DNA from: an uncultured Lachnospiraceae bacterium
GTDB lineage: Bacteria > Bacillota > Clostridia > Lachnospirales > Lachnospiraceae
DNA length: 54,651 bases
NCBI GenBank assembly: GCA_910586315.1
Contig: CAJUIP010000024.1
Location: 1-54,651, forward strand
Direction: 5' to 3'
Made by a program: the position numbers and the translations under genes. Positions 1-8,014 of this stretch are shown in pieces (the first letter of the stretch is position 1; each line of letters opens with the position of its first letter). The notes beneath the pieces are model-generated. The model did no database searches. It was given only the letters and a program-made list of their open reading frames with translations, and was not told the DNA's origin.

Positions 1-147
1 TTATGCGGGGATTCTTCTCTTTAAAATTTTTTAAGTGTCGAAAACGGGATTATATCATAGTTTTATCTCAAATACAATCGACAGTATGGGGATTCCTTTG
101 CCAAAAATGGTTAAAATTCTGTAAAAAGTGTGTAAATGTTTTGGCGT

Positions 148-201
148 CTTTGGAAAAGAATTCCAAAGGGTTTGACAAATGGAATATGTGGGAATTATAA
201 T
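148..201 (+). promoter_or_regulatory. Promoter with upstream palindrome for rhomboid-pyk-lysA operon
   Basis: TTGACA (172-177) and TATAAT (196-201) are separated by 18 bases. Directly upstream lies a perfect inverted repeat, CTTTGGAA (148-155) and TTCCAAAG (161-168), which ends 3 bases before the -35 box and is placed like an operator or activator site. Transcription would begin near 208, before the ATG at 234. The bases from 1 to 147 show no gene that I can support. Confidence 0.7.
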
Positions 202-233
202 AGCGTCCATAGAAGTATTGGAAAGGAATTGGA

Positions 234-1091
234 ATGAATATTTTAAGTAAGCTGGAACGAAAATTTGGGAAATATGCGATCCCCAACCTAATGTATTATA
301 TTGTGCTCCTGTATGCGGCAGGTATAATGATTCAAATGTTTGCACCGCAGATTTATATCCAATATCTGATGCTGGATGCCAGTGCCATTCTTCACGGACA
401 AATCTGGAGAGTGATCACATTTTTGATGTGGCCGTCCTCCGGGGATCCTTTTGTCAATATCCTGGTGATTTACTGCTACTTTAATCTTGGGAGAAATCTG
501 GAATACGTCTGGGGCTCTTTTCGGTTTAACTTGTACTTTTTCATGGGCATCCTGGGCCATGTGCTGGCGGCGCTGGTGATTTATCTGCTGTTTGGCACGG
601 TCTATCCCCTGACCGCCGATTACCTGAATTTTTCCCTGCTTTTTGCTTTTGCCGCTACGTTTCCGGAAGCAAAATTTCTGCTTTTTTTTGTCATTCCGAT
701 AAAAGCGAAATGGCTGGCGCTGTTTGACGGGGCATACTTTGTCTATGGATTTATTTTCGGCGGTGCGGCCGCCAGAATTGCCATTGCCATGTCTTTGTTT
801 AATTTCCTTCTCTATTTTGCCATGTCAAGGGGAGGGAAATTGAATCCGAAGGAAATAAAGCGAAAGCAGCAGTTTAAAGCGCAGGTAAGTCAGGCCGTGA
901 AAGCAGCGAAAGCCAATGGGCATCATCGCTGCGCCGTCTGCGGGCGGACGGACCTGGACGCTCCCGATCTGGTTTTCCGTTACTGTTCAAAATGTGAGGG
1001 TGATTATGAATATTGTCAGGATCATCTGTATACACATCAGCATGTGACCAGAGGTGGAATGGATCCCCGGCAGGCAAAACGCAAGGAATAG
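234..1091 (+). CDS. Rhomboid-like membrane protein with C-terminal zinc-ribbon-like domain
   Basis: The 285-residue protein has about six hydrophobic segments in residues 15-200 and the rhomboid-like phrase HGQIWRVITF near residue 60, followed by a motif resembling the rhomboid L1 region (NLGRNLEYVWG). The catalytic GxSG serine motif of rhomboid proteases is not visible, so it is probably an inactive rhomboid-fold protein rather than a protease. After a basic linker (about 200-230) the cytoplasmic tail carries two CxxC pairs (CAVCG, then CSKC), another Cys and His-rich residues, which look like a treble-clef or zinc ribbon. It is the first gene of an operon with pyk, which starts 12 bases downstream. 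The start has AAAGGA upstream. The function is unknown. Confidence 0.8.
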   Translation: MNILSKLERKFGKYAIPNLMYYIVLLYAAGIMIQMFAPQIYIQYLMLDASAILHGQIWRVITFLMWPSSGDPFVNILVIYCYFNLGRNLEYVWGSFRFNLYFFMGILGHVLAALVIYLLFGTVYPLTADYLNFSLLFAFAATFPEAKFLLFFVIPIKAKWLALFDGAYFVYGFIFGGAAARIAIAMSLFNFLLYFAMSRGGKLNPKEIKRKQQFKAQVSQAVKAAKANGHHRCAVCGRTDLDAPDLVFRYCSKCEGDYEYCQDHLYTHQHVTRGGMDPRQAKRKE

Positions 1092-1103
1092 GAGGAGACG
1101 AAA

Positions 1104-2540
1104 TTGAAAAAAACAAAAATCATCTGCACGATGGGCCCTAACAGCGACAATCGGGGTATAATGAAACAGCTGGTTTTAAACGGAATGGATGTGGCCAGGT
1201 TTAATTTTTCCCACGGGACCCATGAGGAGCATAAAAAAAGATATTTACAGTTAAGGGAAGTGGCCGACGAGACAGGGATTCCTGTCGCGGCGCTTTTAGA
1301 TACAAAGGGACCGGAAATTCGTACAGGGGTTTTGAAGGGCGGAAACAAAGTAACCTTAAAGGAGGGGCAGGAATTTATCCTGACCACAGAGGAAACGGCC
1401 GGCGACGCGTCGATCGTTCACATCAATTACAGCGGACTGGCAGGAGATGTGAAGGAGGGCAACCGGATTCTCATTGACGATGGCCTTATCGAGCTTTCTG
1501 TAAAAAATGTGGCCGGTTCCCGAATTATATGCCAGGTTGTCAATGGCGGTGAGCTTGGGGAGAGAAAGGGCGTAAATGTACCCGGAGTAAAAATTAAGCT
1601 TCCGGCTCTGACCGATAAGGACAAGGAAGATATCCGGTTTGGAATGGAGATGGGCTTTGACTTTATTGCGGCATCCTTTGTCCGTTCCGCAGAGGCCATT
1701 GAGGAAATCCGGGAAATCTTAAAATCCGGTGATTCAGATATGGGAATCATTGCAAAGATTGAAAATGCGGAGGGATTGGAGAATCTGGATGCGATCATTG
1801 AGGCCAGTGACGGCATTATGGTGGCAAGAGGTGATCTGGGGGTGGAGATTTTGCCGGAAAGGCTTCCTCATCTCCAGAAAACCATGATTGAAAAATGCAG
1901 TGAGGCATGTAAGCCGGTAATTACAGCGACCCAGATGCTGGATTCTATGATCCGAAACCCCAGACCGACCCGTGCGGAGGTTACGGATGTGGCCAATGCC
2001 GTTTACGAAGGAACGGATGTGGTTATGCTTTCCGGCGAAACGGCCAACGGAAAATATCCGGTGGAAGCCCTGAAGATGATGGCTCATATTGCAGAAGAGA
2101 CAGAATCTCATTTAGATGATATTTTTTATAAGAGAAGGAAAGTATCCGATGACAACAGCCACAGTATTTCCAATGCCGTGTGCTATTCCTCCGTCTCCAC
2201 GGCCCGGGCCCTGGGAGCCAGGGTGATCATTGCTCCCAGCATCAGCGGATATACGGCCAGAATGCTTTCCAAATGGCATCCCAAGACCATGCTGATAGGA
2301 ATGTCCCCCAGTATCAAAACGGTGCGGAAAATGCAGCTGTACTGGGGCGTAAAGCCGTTTCAGGCGAAAAGAGCGGAGTCCACAGATACCCTGATTATGA
2401 ACTCCATTGATTTATTAAAGGAGAAGGGAATTGTTGAGGAAGGTGACCTGGCAGTGGTCACAGCAGGGGTGCTGAGCCATTCCAGAAGACATGATCCGGC
2501 AACAGATACCAACATTATGCGTGTTGTTACAGTAGACTGA
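1104..2540 (+). CDS. pyk: Pyruvate kinase
   Basis: Catalyses the last ATP-forming step of glycolysis, phosphoenolpyruvate plus ADP to pyruvate plus ATP, in the cytoplasm. The 478-residue length fits the short form, which lacks the extra C-terminal PEP-utiliser domain found in Bacillus. Visible motifs are the N-terminal KIICTMGP, the substrate-loop segment DTKGPEIRTG, the active-site lysine and metal-binding segment IIAKIENAEG and the MVARGDLGVE motif. The start is TTG at 1104, chosen because GGAGGAG (1091-1097) sits 6 bases upstream and the protein then begins with the usual KKTKIICT. It is co-transcribed with the membrane gene before it and lysA after it (17-base gap). Confidence 0.97.
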   Translation: MKKTKIICTMGPNSDNRGIMKQLVLNGMDVARFNFSHGTHEEHKKRYLQLREVADETGIPVAALLDTKGPEIRTGVLKGGNKVTLKEGQEFILTTEETAGDASIVHINYSGLAGDVKEGNRILIDDGLIELSVKNVAGSRIICQVVNGGELGERKGVNVPGVKIKLPALTDKDKEDIRFGMEMGFDFIAASFVRSAEAIEEIREILKSGDSDMGIIAKIENAEGLENLDAIIEASDGIMVARGDLGVEILPERLPHLQKTMIEKCSEACKPVITATQMLDSMIRNPRPTRAEVTDVANAVYEGTDVVMLSGETANGKYPVEALKMMAHIAEETESHLDDIFYKRRKVSDDNSHSISNAVCYSSVSTARALGARVIIAPSISGYTARMLSKWHPKTMLIGMSPSIKTVRKMQLYWGVKPFQAKRAESTDTLIMNSIDLLKEKGIVEEGDLAVVTAGVLSHSRRHDPATDTNIMRVVTVD

Positions 2541-2557
2541 TAAAGGAGAAGACGTAC

Positions 2558-3874
2558 ATGGAGAAGAAACTGTTCGTAACTAAGGCACAGCTGGAGACAA
2601 TTGCAGAGGAGCACCCCACGCCGTTTTATCTGTATGATGAAAAGGGCATCCGCGAGAATGCGAAGGCGCTGAAAGAAGCGTTTGCGTGGAACCGGGGATT
2701 TAAAGAATACTTTGCCGTGAAGGCAACCCCCAATCCGTTTATTCTTAAAATTTTGAAGGAGATGGGATGCGGAACAGACTGTTCTTCCGAGACAGAGCTT
2801 TTAATGTCAAAAGCCTGCGGGTTTACAGGACATGAAATCATGTTTTCCTCCAATGACACCCCGCCGGAAGAATTTAAGCTTGCGGATCAGCTGGGGGCTA
2901 TCATAAATCTGGATGATTTCACCCATATTGAGTGTGTGGAACAGATTCTTGGAAAGATTCCGGAAACCATCTGCTGCCGCTTTAATCCGGGCGGACTGTT
3001 CCGGATTACAACGGATATCATGGATAATCCCGGTGAGGCCAAATATGGTATGACAAGGGAGCAGATCGTGAAAGCCTATAAAATCTTAAAGGCAAAGGGA
3101 GCGAAAAATTTTGGCATCCATGCGTTCTTAGCAAGCAATACGGTGACCAATGAGTATTATCCGACTCTGGCCAGGGTTCTCTTTGAACTGGCCGTAAGTC
3201 TTAGGAGGGAAACCGGGGCAGAGATTAAATTTATCAATCTCTCCGGAGGAATTGGCATACCCTACCGCCCGGAGCAGGAGCCAAATGACATTAAGAGTAT
3301 CGGCGAGGGTGTGAAAAGAGCTTACGAAGAGATTCTGGTTCCGGCGGGAATGGGCGATGTGGCCCTGTTTACAGAGCTTGGACGGTTTATGCTGGCCCCC
3401 TATGGCGTGCTGGTGACGAGAGCGATCCATGAAAAGCACACATATAAGGAATACATTGGTGTGGATGCCTGCGCCGTAAATCTGATGCGCCCGGCCATGT
3501 ATGGAGCATATCATCATATTACGGTAATGGGAAAGGAAAATGCGCCTTGTGACTGCAAATACGATGTAGTAGGCTCTCTCTGTGAGAACAACGATAAATT
3601 TGCCATAGACAGAATGCTGCCGAAGATCGATATGGGAGATCTTTTGGTTATCCACGATGCGGGAGCACACGGATTTTCCATGGGATATAATTACAATGGA
3701 AAGTTAAAGAGCGCGGAGCTGCTTCTTAAGGAAGATGGGAACATACAAATGATTCGCCGTGCGGAAACCCCTGATGACTATTTTGCCACGTTTGATTTTT
3801 GTGATATTATGAAAAATGTAAGAAAGCACAGCTGTTCAGGAAATATTGGAACAGTTACAGAAAAAAGGAATTGA
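2558..3874 (+). CDS. lysA: Diaminopimelate decarboxylase-family enzyme (variant)
   Basis: A PLP-dependent fold-III decarboxylase of 438 residues, expected to convert meso-diaminopimelate to lysine and CO2. Lys55 in YFAVKATPNP is the PLP lysine, and the glycine-rich phosphate-binding stretch LSGGIGIPY is present. The usual C-terminal active-site signature CESGD is altered to CENNDKFA, and the DAGAYG..S..NYN signature reads DAGAHGFSMGYNYNG, so this is a divergent subgroup; decarboxylation of another diamino acid cannot be excluded. It is the last gene of the operon and ends just before a strong hairpin. AAAGGAGAAG precedes the ATG. Confidence 0.85.
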   Translation: MEKKLFVTKAQLETIAEEHPTPFYLYDEKGIRENAKALKEAFAWNRGFKEYFAVKATPNPFILKILKEMGCGTDCSSETELLMSKACGFTGHEIMFSSNDTPPEEFKLADQLGAIINLDDFTHIECVEQILGKIPETICCRFNPGGLFRITTDIMDNPGEAKYGMTREQIVKAYKILKAKGAKNFGIHAFLASNTVTNEYYPTLARVLFELAVSLRRETGAEIKFINLSGGIGIPYRPEQEPNDIKSIGEGVKRAYEEILVPAGMGDVALFTELGRFMLAPYGVLVTRAIHEKHTYKEYIGVDACAVNLMRPAMYGAYHHITVMGKENAPCDCKYDVVGSLCENNDKFAIDRMLPKIDMGDLLVIHDAGAHGFSMGYNYNGKLKSAELLLKEDGNIQMIRRAETPDDYFATFDFCDIMKNVRKHSCSGNIGTVTEKRN

Positions 3875-3880
3875 GATGAG

Positions 3881-3928
3881 AAAAGTCCTGGTTTTCGTAT
3901 GCGGGAAGTGCGAAAACCAGGACTTTTC
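3881..3928 (+). terminator. Terminator after lysA
   Basis: A perfect 17-bp inverted repeat begins with AAAAGTCCTGG (3881) and closes with CCAGGACTTTT (3927), around a 13-base loop. The 5' arm begins with A residues and the 3' arm ends in TTTTCT, so it could terminate in either direction. The remainder of the gap to 4155 holds one further weak CCCTG/CAGGG hairpin (about 3944-3964) and AT-rich DNA, probably the promoter of the next gene. Confidence 0.85.
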
Positions 3929-4155
3929 TATGAAATGAAAAAACCCTGCACATACCGTACAGGGATTCATCATTTAGGATTTCGATTTCAAAAAGGTTTT
4001 AGGATAAAGGATTCATTTGTGTCGTGCAATTTCTATGTCTAGAGTATATCATGTTGTTTCAAAAAATGATTGTATATTCTTTGAATGAATTATGAAGAAT
4101 TTCTTAAGATTTTCCATTTCTGGACAAAATGCCCGAATAGGGACACATTCCCAAA

Positions 4156-5094
4156 ATGGGAAGTGCAGAATATCCTATGATAAAAGGGAATCAGGAAATT
4201 CATGTGAATCATGTAAAGAAACAGATTCATTGCAGGGACGCTTTTACTATGGGACTTACAGGAAAGGGCGTGGGCGTGGCGGTTTTGGATACCGGAGTAT
4301 TTTTGCACCGGGATTTTGAAGACCGGGTCATTGGATTTGCCGATATGGTGAATAAGAAAACGAGGCCGTATGACGACTGTGGCCATGGAAGCCATATCTG
4401 CGGTATCATAGGCGGCAGCGGCGCCTTTTCAGATGGGCGGTATCAGGGGATGGCGCCCGGATGCAATCTGATAGCGGTAAAAGTTCTGGACCAGAAGGGC
4501 AATGGGTCCGCAAAGGATGTTCTGGCGGGTATTTCTTGGATTTTAGAACGAAAGGAAGCGCTGGGAATTCGAATTGTAAATATTTCAGTGGGTTCCTTCG
4601 GAAAACGGAGAATGAGCGAAAATTCAGGGCTGGTGAAGGGGGTCGACGAGGCCTGGGATGCAGGACTGGTTGTGGTAGTGGCGGCCGGGAATAATGGCCC
4701 GGGGCGGATGAGCGTTACAACACCGGGAATCAGCCGGAAAGTCATTACGGTAGGGTGTTCCGATGACAATACGGAGGTGGTGGTGGGAGGAAACCGTATG
4801 GTGGATTATTCCGGACGGGGACCCACGGCCGCCTGTGTATGCAAGCCCGATGTAGTGGCTCCAGGGTGCAGTGTGGTAAGCTGTTCCAATCGGCCGGACC
4901 GCTACGCCATAAAAAGCGGAACGTCCATGAGCACGCCCATTGTTTCCGGGGCCATTGCCCTCCTTTTGGAAAAGTATCCCCAGATGACCAACAAAGATGT
5001 AAAATTAAAGATCATGGAGACGTCCCGGGATATTGGCTTGCCCAAAAATCAGCAGGGCTGGGGCCTTTTGGATGTGGAACGTCTTCTGTTATAA
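4156..5094 (+). CDS. Subtilisin-like serine protease (S8), no signal peptide
   Basis: The catalytic triad of the subtilase family is complete: Asp45 in AVLDTG, His77 in GHGSH, Ser257 in GTSMSTP, with the oxyanion Asn179 in AAGNNGP. At 312 residues it is essentially a bare catalytic domain preceded by about 30 residues. There is no signal peptide or transmembrane segment, so it is probably cytoplasmic, comparable to intracellular subtilisins; release by an unusual route cannot be excluded. The start is uncertain: neither ATG 4156 nor ATG 4177 has a good ribosome binding site. It is monocistronic, with a hairpin repeat and a terminator downstream. Confidence 0.9.
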   Translation: MGSAEYPMIKGNQEIHVNHVKKQIHCRDAFTMGLTGKGVGVAVLDTGVFLHRDFEDRVIGFADMVNKKTRPYDDCGHGSHICGIIGGSGAFSDGRYQGMAPGCNLIAVKVLDQKGNGSAKDVLAGISWILERKEALGIRIVNISVGSFGKRRMSENSGLVKGVDEAWDAGLVVVVAAGNNGPGRMSVTTPGISRKVITVGCSDDNTEVVVGGNRMVDYSGRGPTAACVCKPDVVAPGCSVVSCSNRPDRYAIKSGTSMSTPIVSGAIALLLEKYPQMTNKDVKLKIMETSRDIGLPKNQQGWGLLDVERLLL

Positions 5095-5110
5095 TGATTA
5101 ATGAAGTGAT

Positions 5111-5168
5111 AGTTCAGCCATGCACTTCTTGTCCGCTGTAAGCGGTCAGGAAGCCGCAAGGCTGAATT
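5111..5168. repeat. Palindromic GTTCAGCC repeat, copy A
   Basis: The ends are AGTTCAGCC (5111-5119) and GGCTGAATT (5160-5168), with a nested CTTC..CCGC/GCGG..GAAG hairpin inside. The same outer ends and similar inner hairpins recur at 32051-32201 and 39711-39792. All three copies lie in intergenic DNA. Confidence 0.65.
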
Positions 5169-5188
5169 GTTCCATATAATAAACGCTG

Positions 5189-5224
5189 CCACCCGGCTTT
5201 AAAAGGCCGGATGGTATTTTTTAT
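5189..5224 (+). terminator. Terminator after the subtilase gene
   Basis: CCACCCGGC pairs with GGCCGGATGG around an A/T loop, followed by TATTTTTTATTT. It lies about 95 bases after the subtilase stop and before the phosphate promoter. Confidence 0.75.
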
Positions 5225-5260
5225 TTCATATTACGGCTGGTCCCGTATATTTTTTAAAAA

Positions 5261-5314
5261 TTTACATAGATTTTACATACAGACGGCGGACATTTTACAT
5301 ACTGATGGTATTCT
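5261..5314 (+). promoter_or_regulatory. Pho box and promoter of the phosphate operon
   Basis: TTTACATA occurs at 5261, 5272 and 5294. These starts lie on an exact 11-base grid (5261, 5272, 5283, 5294; only the third unit is degenerate), the spacing known for PhoP-type direct-repeat boxes in Firmicutes. A -10 like hexamer TATTCT follows at 5309-5314. The leader from about 5321 to 5489 is unusually long and can fold (GCCGAT/ATCGGC arms around GGGGC/GTCCC). The PhoP-type regulator encoded at 7337 is the natural candidate to bind here, giving autoregulation. Confidence 0.75.
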
Positions 5315-5489
5315 GCAGGCATAGGAACACGAGTCACAGGTGTTCTGTGAGAGAAGCTGATATGCTCATTTTAAATTGCCGATGGGGCACATGCTTTGGA
5401 ACTGATGTATTGTCCCATGATTAATCGGCGGGACGATTTGTCATGACATCAACAGTATCAATATAAATCATAATTTTACGGAGGAATAT

Positions 5490-7271
5490 ATGGACTTTTT
5501 TAACTTGCTTACTATGTTTGGAGGATTGGCTTTGTTTCTATACGGAATGGACATCATGGGACAGGGCCTGGAAAAATTATCCGGCGGCCGGCTGGAAAAA
5601 ATTTTGGAGAAGCTCACATCCAACCCCATTAAGGCGGTACTTCTGGGAACCTGTGTGACTGCGGTCATTCAGTCTTCGTCCGCCACAACGGTTATGGTGG
5701 TGGGCTTTGTAAACTCCGGAATCATGAAATTAACCCAGGCTGTGGGAATTATCATGGGCGCCAATATCGGTACCACAGTGACCTCATGGCTCCTCAGCAT
5801 GACGGGAATTGAAAGCGATAATTTCTTTGTGCGGCTTTTTAAGCCGTCGTCATTTTCGCCGGTTCTGGCTATGCTTGGTGTTATTTTCATCATGTTCTCC
5901 AAAAAGGAAAAGAAAAAGGATCTGGGGACCATCATGGTGGGATTTGCGATTCTGATGTTTGGGATGGAGACCATGAGCGGCGCGGTAAAGCCCCTGGCCG
6001 ACGTACCAGAATTTAAAGGAATTCTTACCATGTTTTCCAATCCGTTTCTGGGAATGCTGGCCGGAGCTGTTTTGACCGCTGTCATTCAGAGCTCTTCGGC
6101 CTCCGTCGGCATTTTACAGGCGCTCTGTGCCACAGGGGCGGTAAGCTTTGGCAGCGCGCTTCCCATTATCATGGGACAGAACATCGGTACTTGTGCCACA
6201 GCCCTGCTTTCCAGTATCGGCGCCAGTAAGAATGCCAGACGGGCAGCCCTGGTGCATCTGTATTTTAATGTGATAGGGACGTTGGTGTTCATGCTGGTGT
6301 TTTACGCGGCAAACGGAGTTGTTCATTTCGAATTTTTGAATGCTCCGGCCAATGCCATGGGAATTGCAGCGGTACACAGCACGTTCAATCTGGCAGCCAC
6401 GCTGGTTCTTTTACCGTTTTCCAATGGCCTTGTGAGACTGGCATGCCTTACAATTCCGGATATGGCGGAAGCAGGGGACGAAAAAGAAACAGAGGCTGCT
6501 TTTGCGGAGTTTCGCCTCCTGGATGAACGTTTTCTGGAGACGCCGGGCTATGCAGTGGAGCAGTGCAGGCATATGACAATCCGTATGGCCAGGCTGGCCA
6601 GGAAATGTATTCTCACATCTGCCGGGCTATTTGATCATTACGAGCAGGAAAAGGCGGATCAGGTGGAGTTCCTGGAAAATTTGGTGGACAAATACGAGGA
6701 TAAGCTGGGGACCTATATGGTGAAGCTGGGCAGCCAGAATCTGTCGAAAAACGACAGCCTTACACTTTCCCTTCTTCTGCACTGTATTGGAGATTTTGAG
6801 AGGATTTCCGACCATGGCATGAATCTCATGGCAGCCGCCAGGGAGATGGCTGAAAAGGAAATGGAATTTTCCAAAAAGGCCAAAAAGGAGCTGGATGTTT
6901 TTTTGGCAGCCGTGCAGGAAATTCTCGATCTTTCCATCTCTGCTTTTGAGGGCAATAATGTAAAGCAGGCGGCCCTGGTGGAGCCATTGGAGGAAGTGAT
7001 TGACGATATCAATACCTATGTAAAGGCGAATCACATCAGGCGTCTCCGTAAGGGAAAATGCACCATTGAACAGGGCTTTGTACTTTCGGATATTTCCACG
7101 AATCTGGAACGGGTGGCGGATCATTGCTCCAATGTTGCTATCAGTGTCATTGAGATTGACCGGGACGGCTTTGACGCCCATGGATATCTGGAGAATTTAA
7201 AGCGTGACAACGATCCCAGGTTCCAGGCGATGGTGGAGAGCTACCGGAGAAAATATACTCTTCCAACTTAA
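5490..7271 (+). CDS. Na+/phosphate symporter (NptA/PNaS family) with PhoU-like tail
   Basis: Imports phosphate with sodium. The 593-residue protein has two inverted hydrophobic halves, each with the family QSSS motif (QSSSATTVMVVG near residue 60 and QSSSASVGILQ near residue 200), about eight membrane segments to residue 315, then a helical cytoplasmic PhoU-like domain (about 345-560) with the PhoU phrases ISDHGMN and ERVADHCSN. It is the first gene of an operon with a PhoP/PhoR-type pair and lies behind a Pho box, so it is probably induced by phosphate limitation. ACGGAGG precedes the ATG. Confidence 0.93.
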   Translation: MDFFNLLTMFGGLALFLYGMDIMGQGLEKLSGGRLEKILEKLTSNPIKAVLLGTCVTAVIQSSSATTVMVVGFVNSGIMKLTQAVGIIMGANIGTTVTSWLLSMTGIESDNFFVRLFKPSSFSPVLAMLGVIFIMFSKKEKKKDLGTIMVGFAILMFGMETMSGAVKPLADVPEFKGILTMFSNPFLGMLAGAVLTAVIQSSSASVGILQALCATGAVSFGSALPIIMGQNIGTCATALLSSIGASKNARRAALVHLYFNVIGTLVFMLVFYAANGVVHFEFLNAPANAMGIAAVHSTFNLAATLVLLPFSNGLVRLACLTIPDMAEAGDEKETEAAFAEFRLLDERFLETPGYAVEQCRHMTIRMARLARKCILTSAGLFDHYEQEKADQVEFLENLVDKYEDKLGTYMVKLGSQNLSKNDSLTLSLLLHCIGDFERISDHGMNLMAAAREMAEKEMEFSKKAKKELDVFLAAVQEILDLSISAFEGNNVKQAALVEPLEEVIDDINTYVKANHIRRLRKGKCTIEQGFVLSDISTNLERVADHCSNVAISVIEIDRDGFDAHGYLENLKRDNDPRFQAMVESYRRKYTLPT

Positions 7272-7336
7272 GGAAGACACTGATATAATGATGTTGCATG
7301 TAAAAGCCGGAAGAATTGCAGGCAGGAGGGTTTCAA

Positions 7337-8002
7337 ATGGCATTGATTTATGTGGTGGAAGATGATAAAAACATACTGGAAATCGAGATGCTCGCCCTGA
7401 AAAACAGCAGCTATCAGGTGGAAGGTTTTGAATGCGCCGGGGATTTTTATAAGAAAATGGATTCCAGACAGCCGGATCTGGTTCTTCTGGATGTGATGCT
7501 GCCGGATGAGGACGGTCTGGAAATTGTGGGAAAGCTCAGAAAAAGGCCGGAGACAAAAAAGCTTCCAATTATATTGGTGACAGCGAAAACTTCGGAAATC
7601 GACAAGGTGAGGGGGCTGGATGTGGGTGCGGATGATTACCTCACGAAACCTTTTGGCGTTATGGAACTAATCGCGCGGGTCAGAGCCATTCTGCGGCGCA
7701 CGGTGGAAGAAGAAAAATTTCTGAGGCTGGGGGATATTTTTCTGGACAATGAAAAGCGTATGGTGTATGTGAAGGATACTCCCTGCAGCCTGACTTTTAA
7801 AGAATATGAGCTGCTGAAGCTGCTGCTTTACAACGCAGGAATCGTAGTGACCAGAGAAGTGATTCTGGAACGGGTCTGGGGCATTGATTTCGAGGGGGAG
7901 TCCAGGACTCTGGATATGCATATCCGGACGCTGAGACAGAAACTGGGGGACGCAGGAGCCATGATACGGACTGTGCGGAATGTGGGGTACATGATAGAGT
8001 AG
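7337..8002 (+). CDS. phoP: OmpR/PhoB-family response regulator
   Basis: A 221-residue transcription factor: receiver domain (1-115) with acidic pocket EDD near residue 9, phosphoacceptor Asp in LVLLDVMLP, the conserved Thr in VTAK and Lys in TKPF, followed by a winged-helix DNA-binding domain (about 130-221) with the RTLDMHIRTLRQKLG recognition helix. The ATG at 7337 is preferred over an upstream in-frame codon because AGGAGGG lies 6 bases before it. It sits between the phosphate transporter and a PhoR-type kinase, which is the basis for the symbol; the assignment is from context and not from a unique signature. Confidence 0.9.
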   Translation: MALIYVVEDDKNILEIEMLALKNSSYQVEGFECAGDFYKKMDSRQPDLVLLDVMLPDEDGLEIVGKLRKRPETKKLPIILVTAKTSEIDKVRGLDVGADDYLTKPFGVMELIARVRAILRRTVEEEKFLRLGDIFLDNEKRMVYVKDTPCSLTFKEYELLKLLLYNAGIVVTREVILERVWGIDFEGESRTLDMHIRTLRQKLGDAGAMIRTVRNVGYMIE

Positions 8003-8014
8003 ACGGAGGACAAA

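Noticed and set aside
1..200. Small frames at the left edge
   Set aside because: Low-complexity AT-rich frames overlapping the promoter, with no ribosome binding site.
5721..6085. Minus-strand frames opposite the phosphate transporter
   Set aside because: Shadow frames of a clearly real plus-strand gene, with no supporting start signals.
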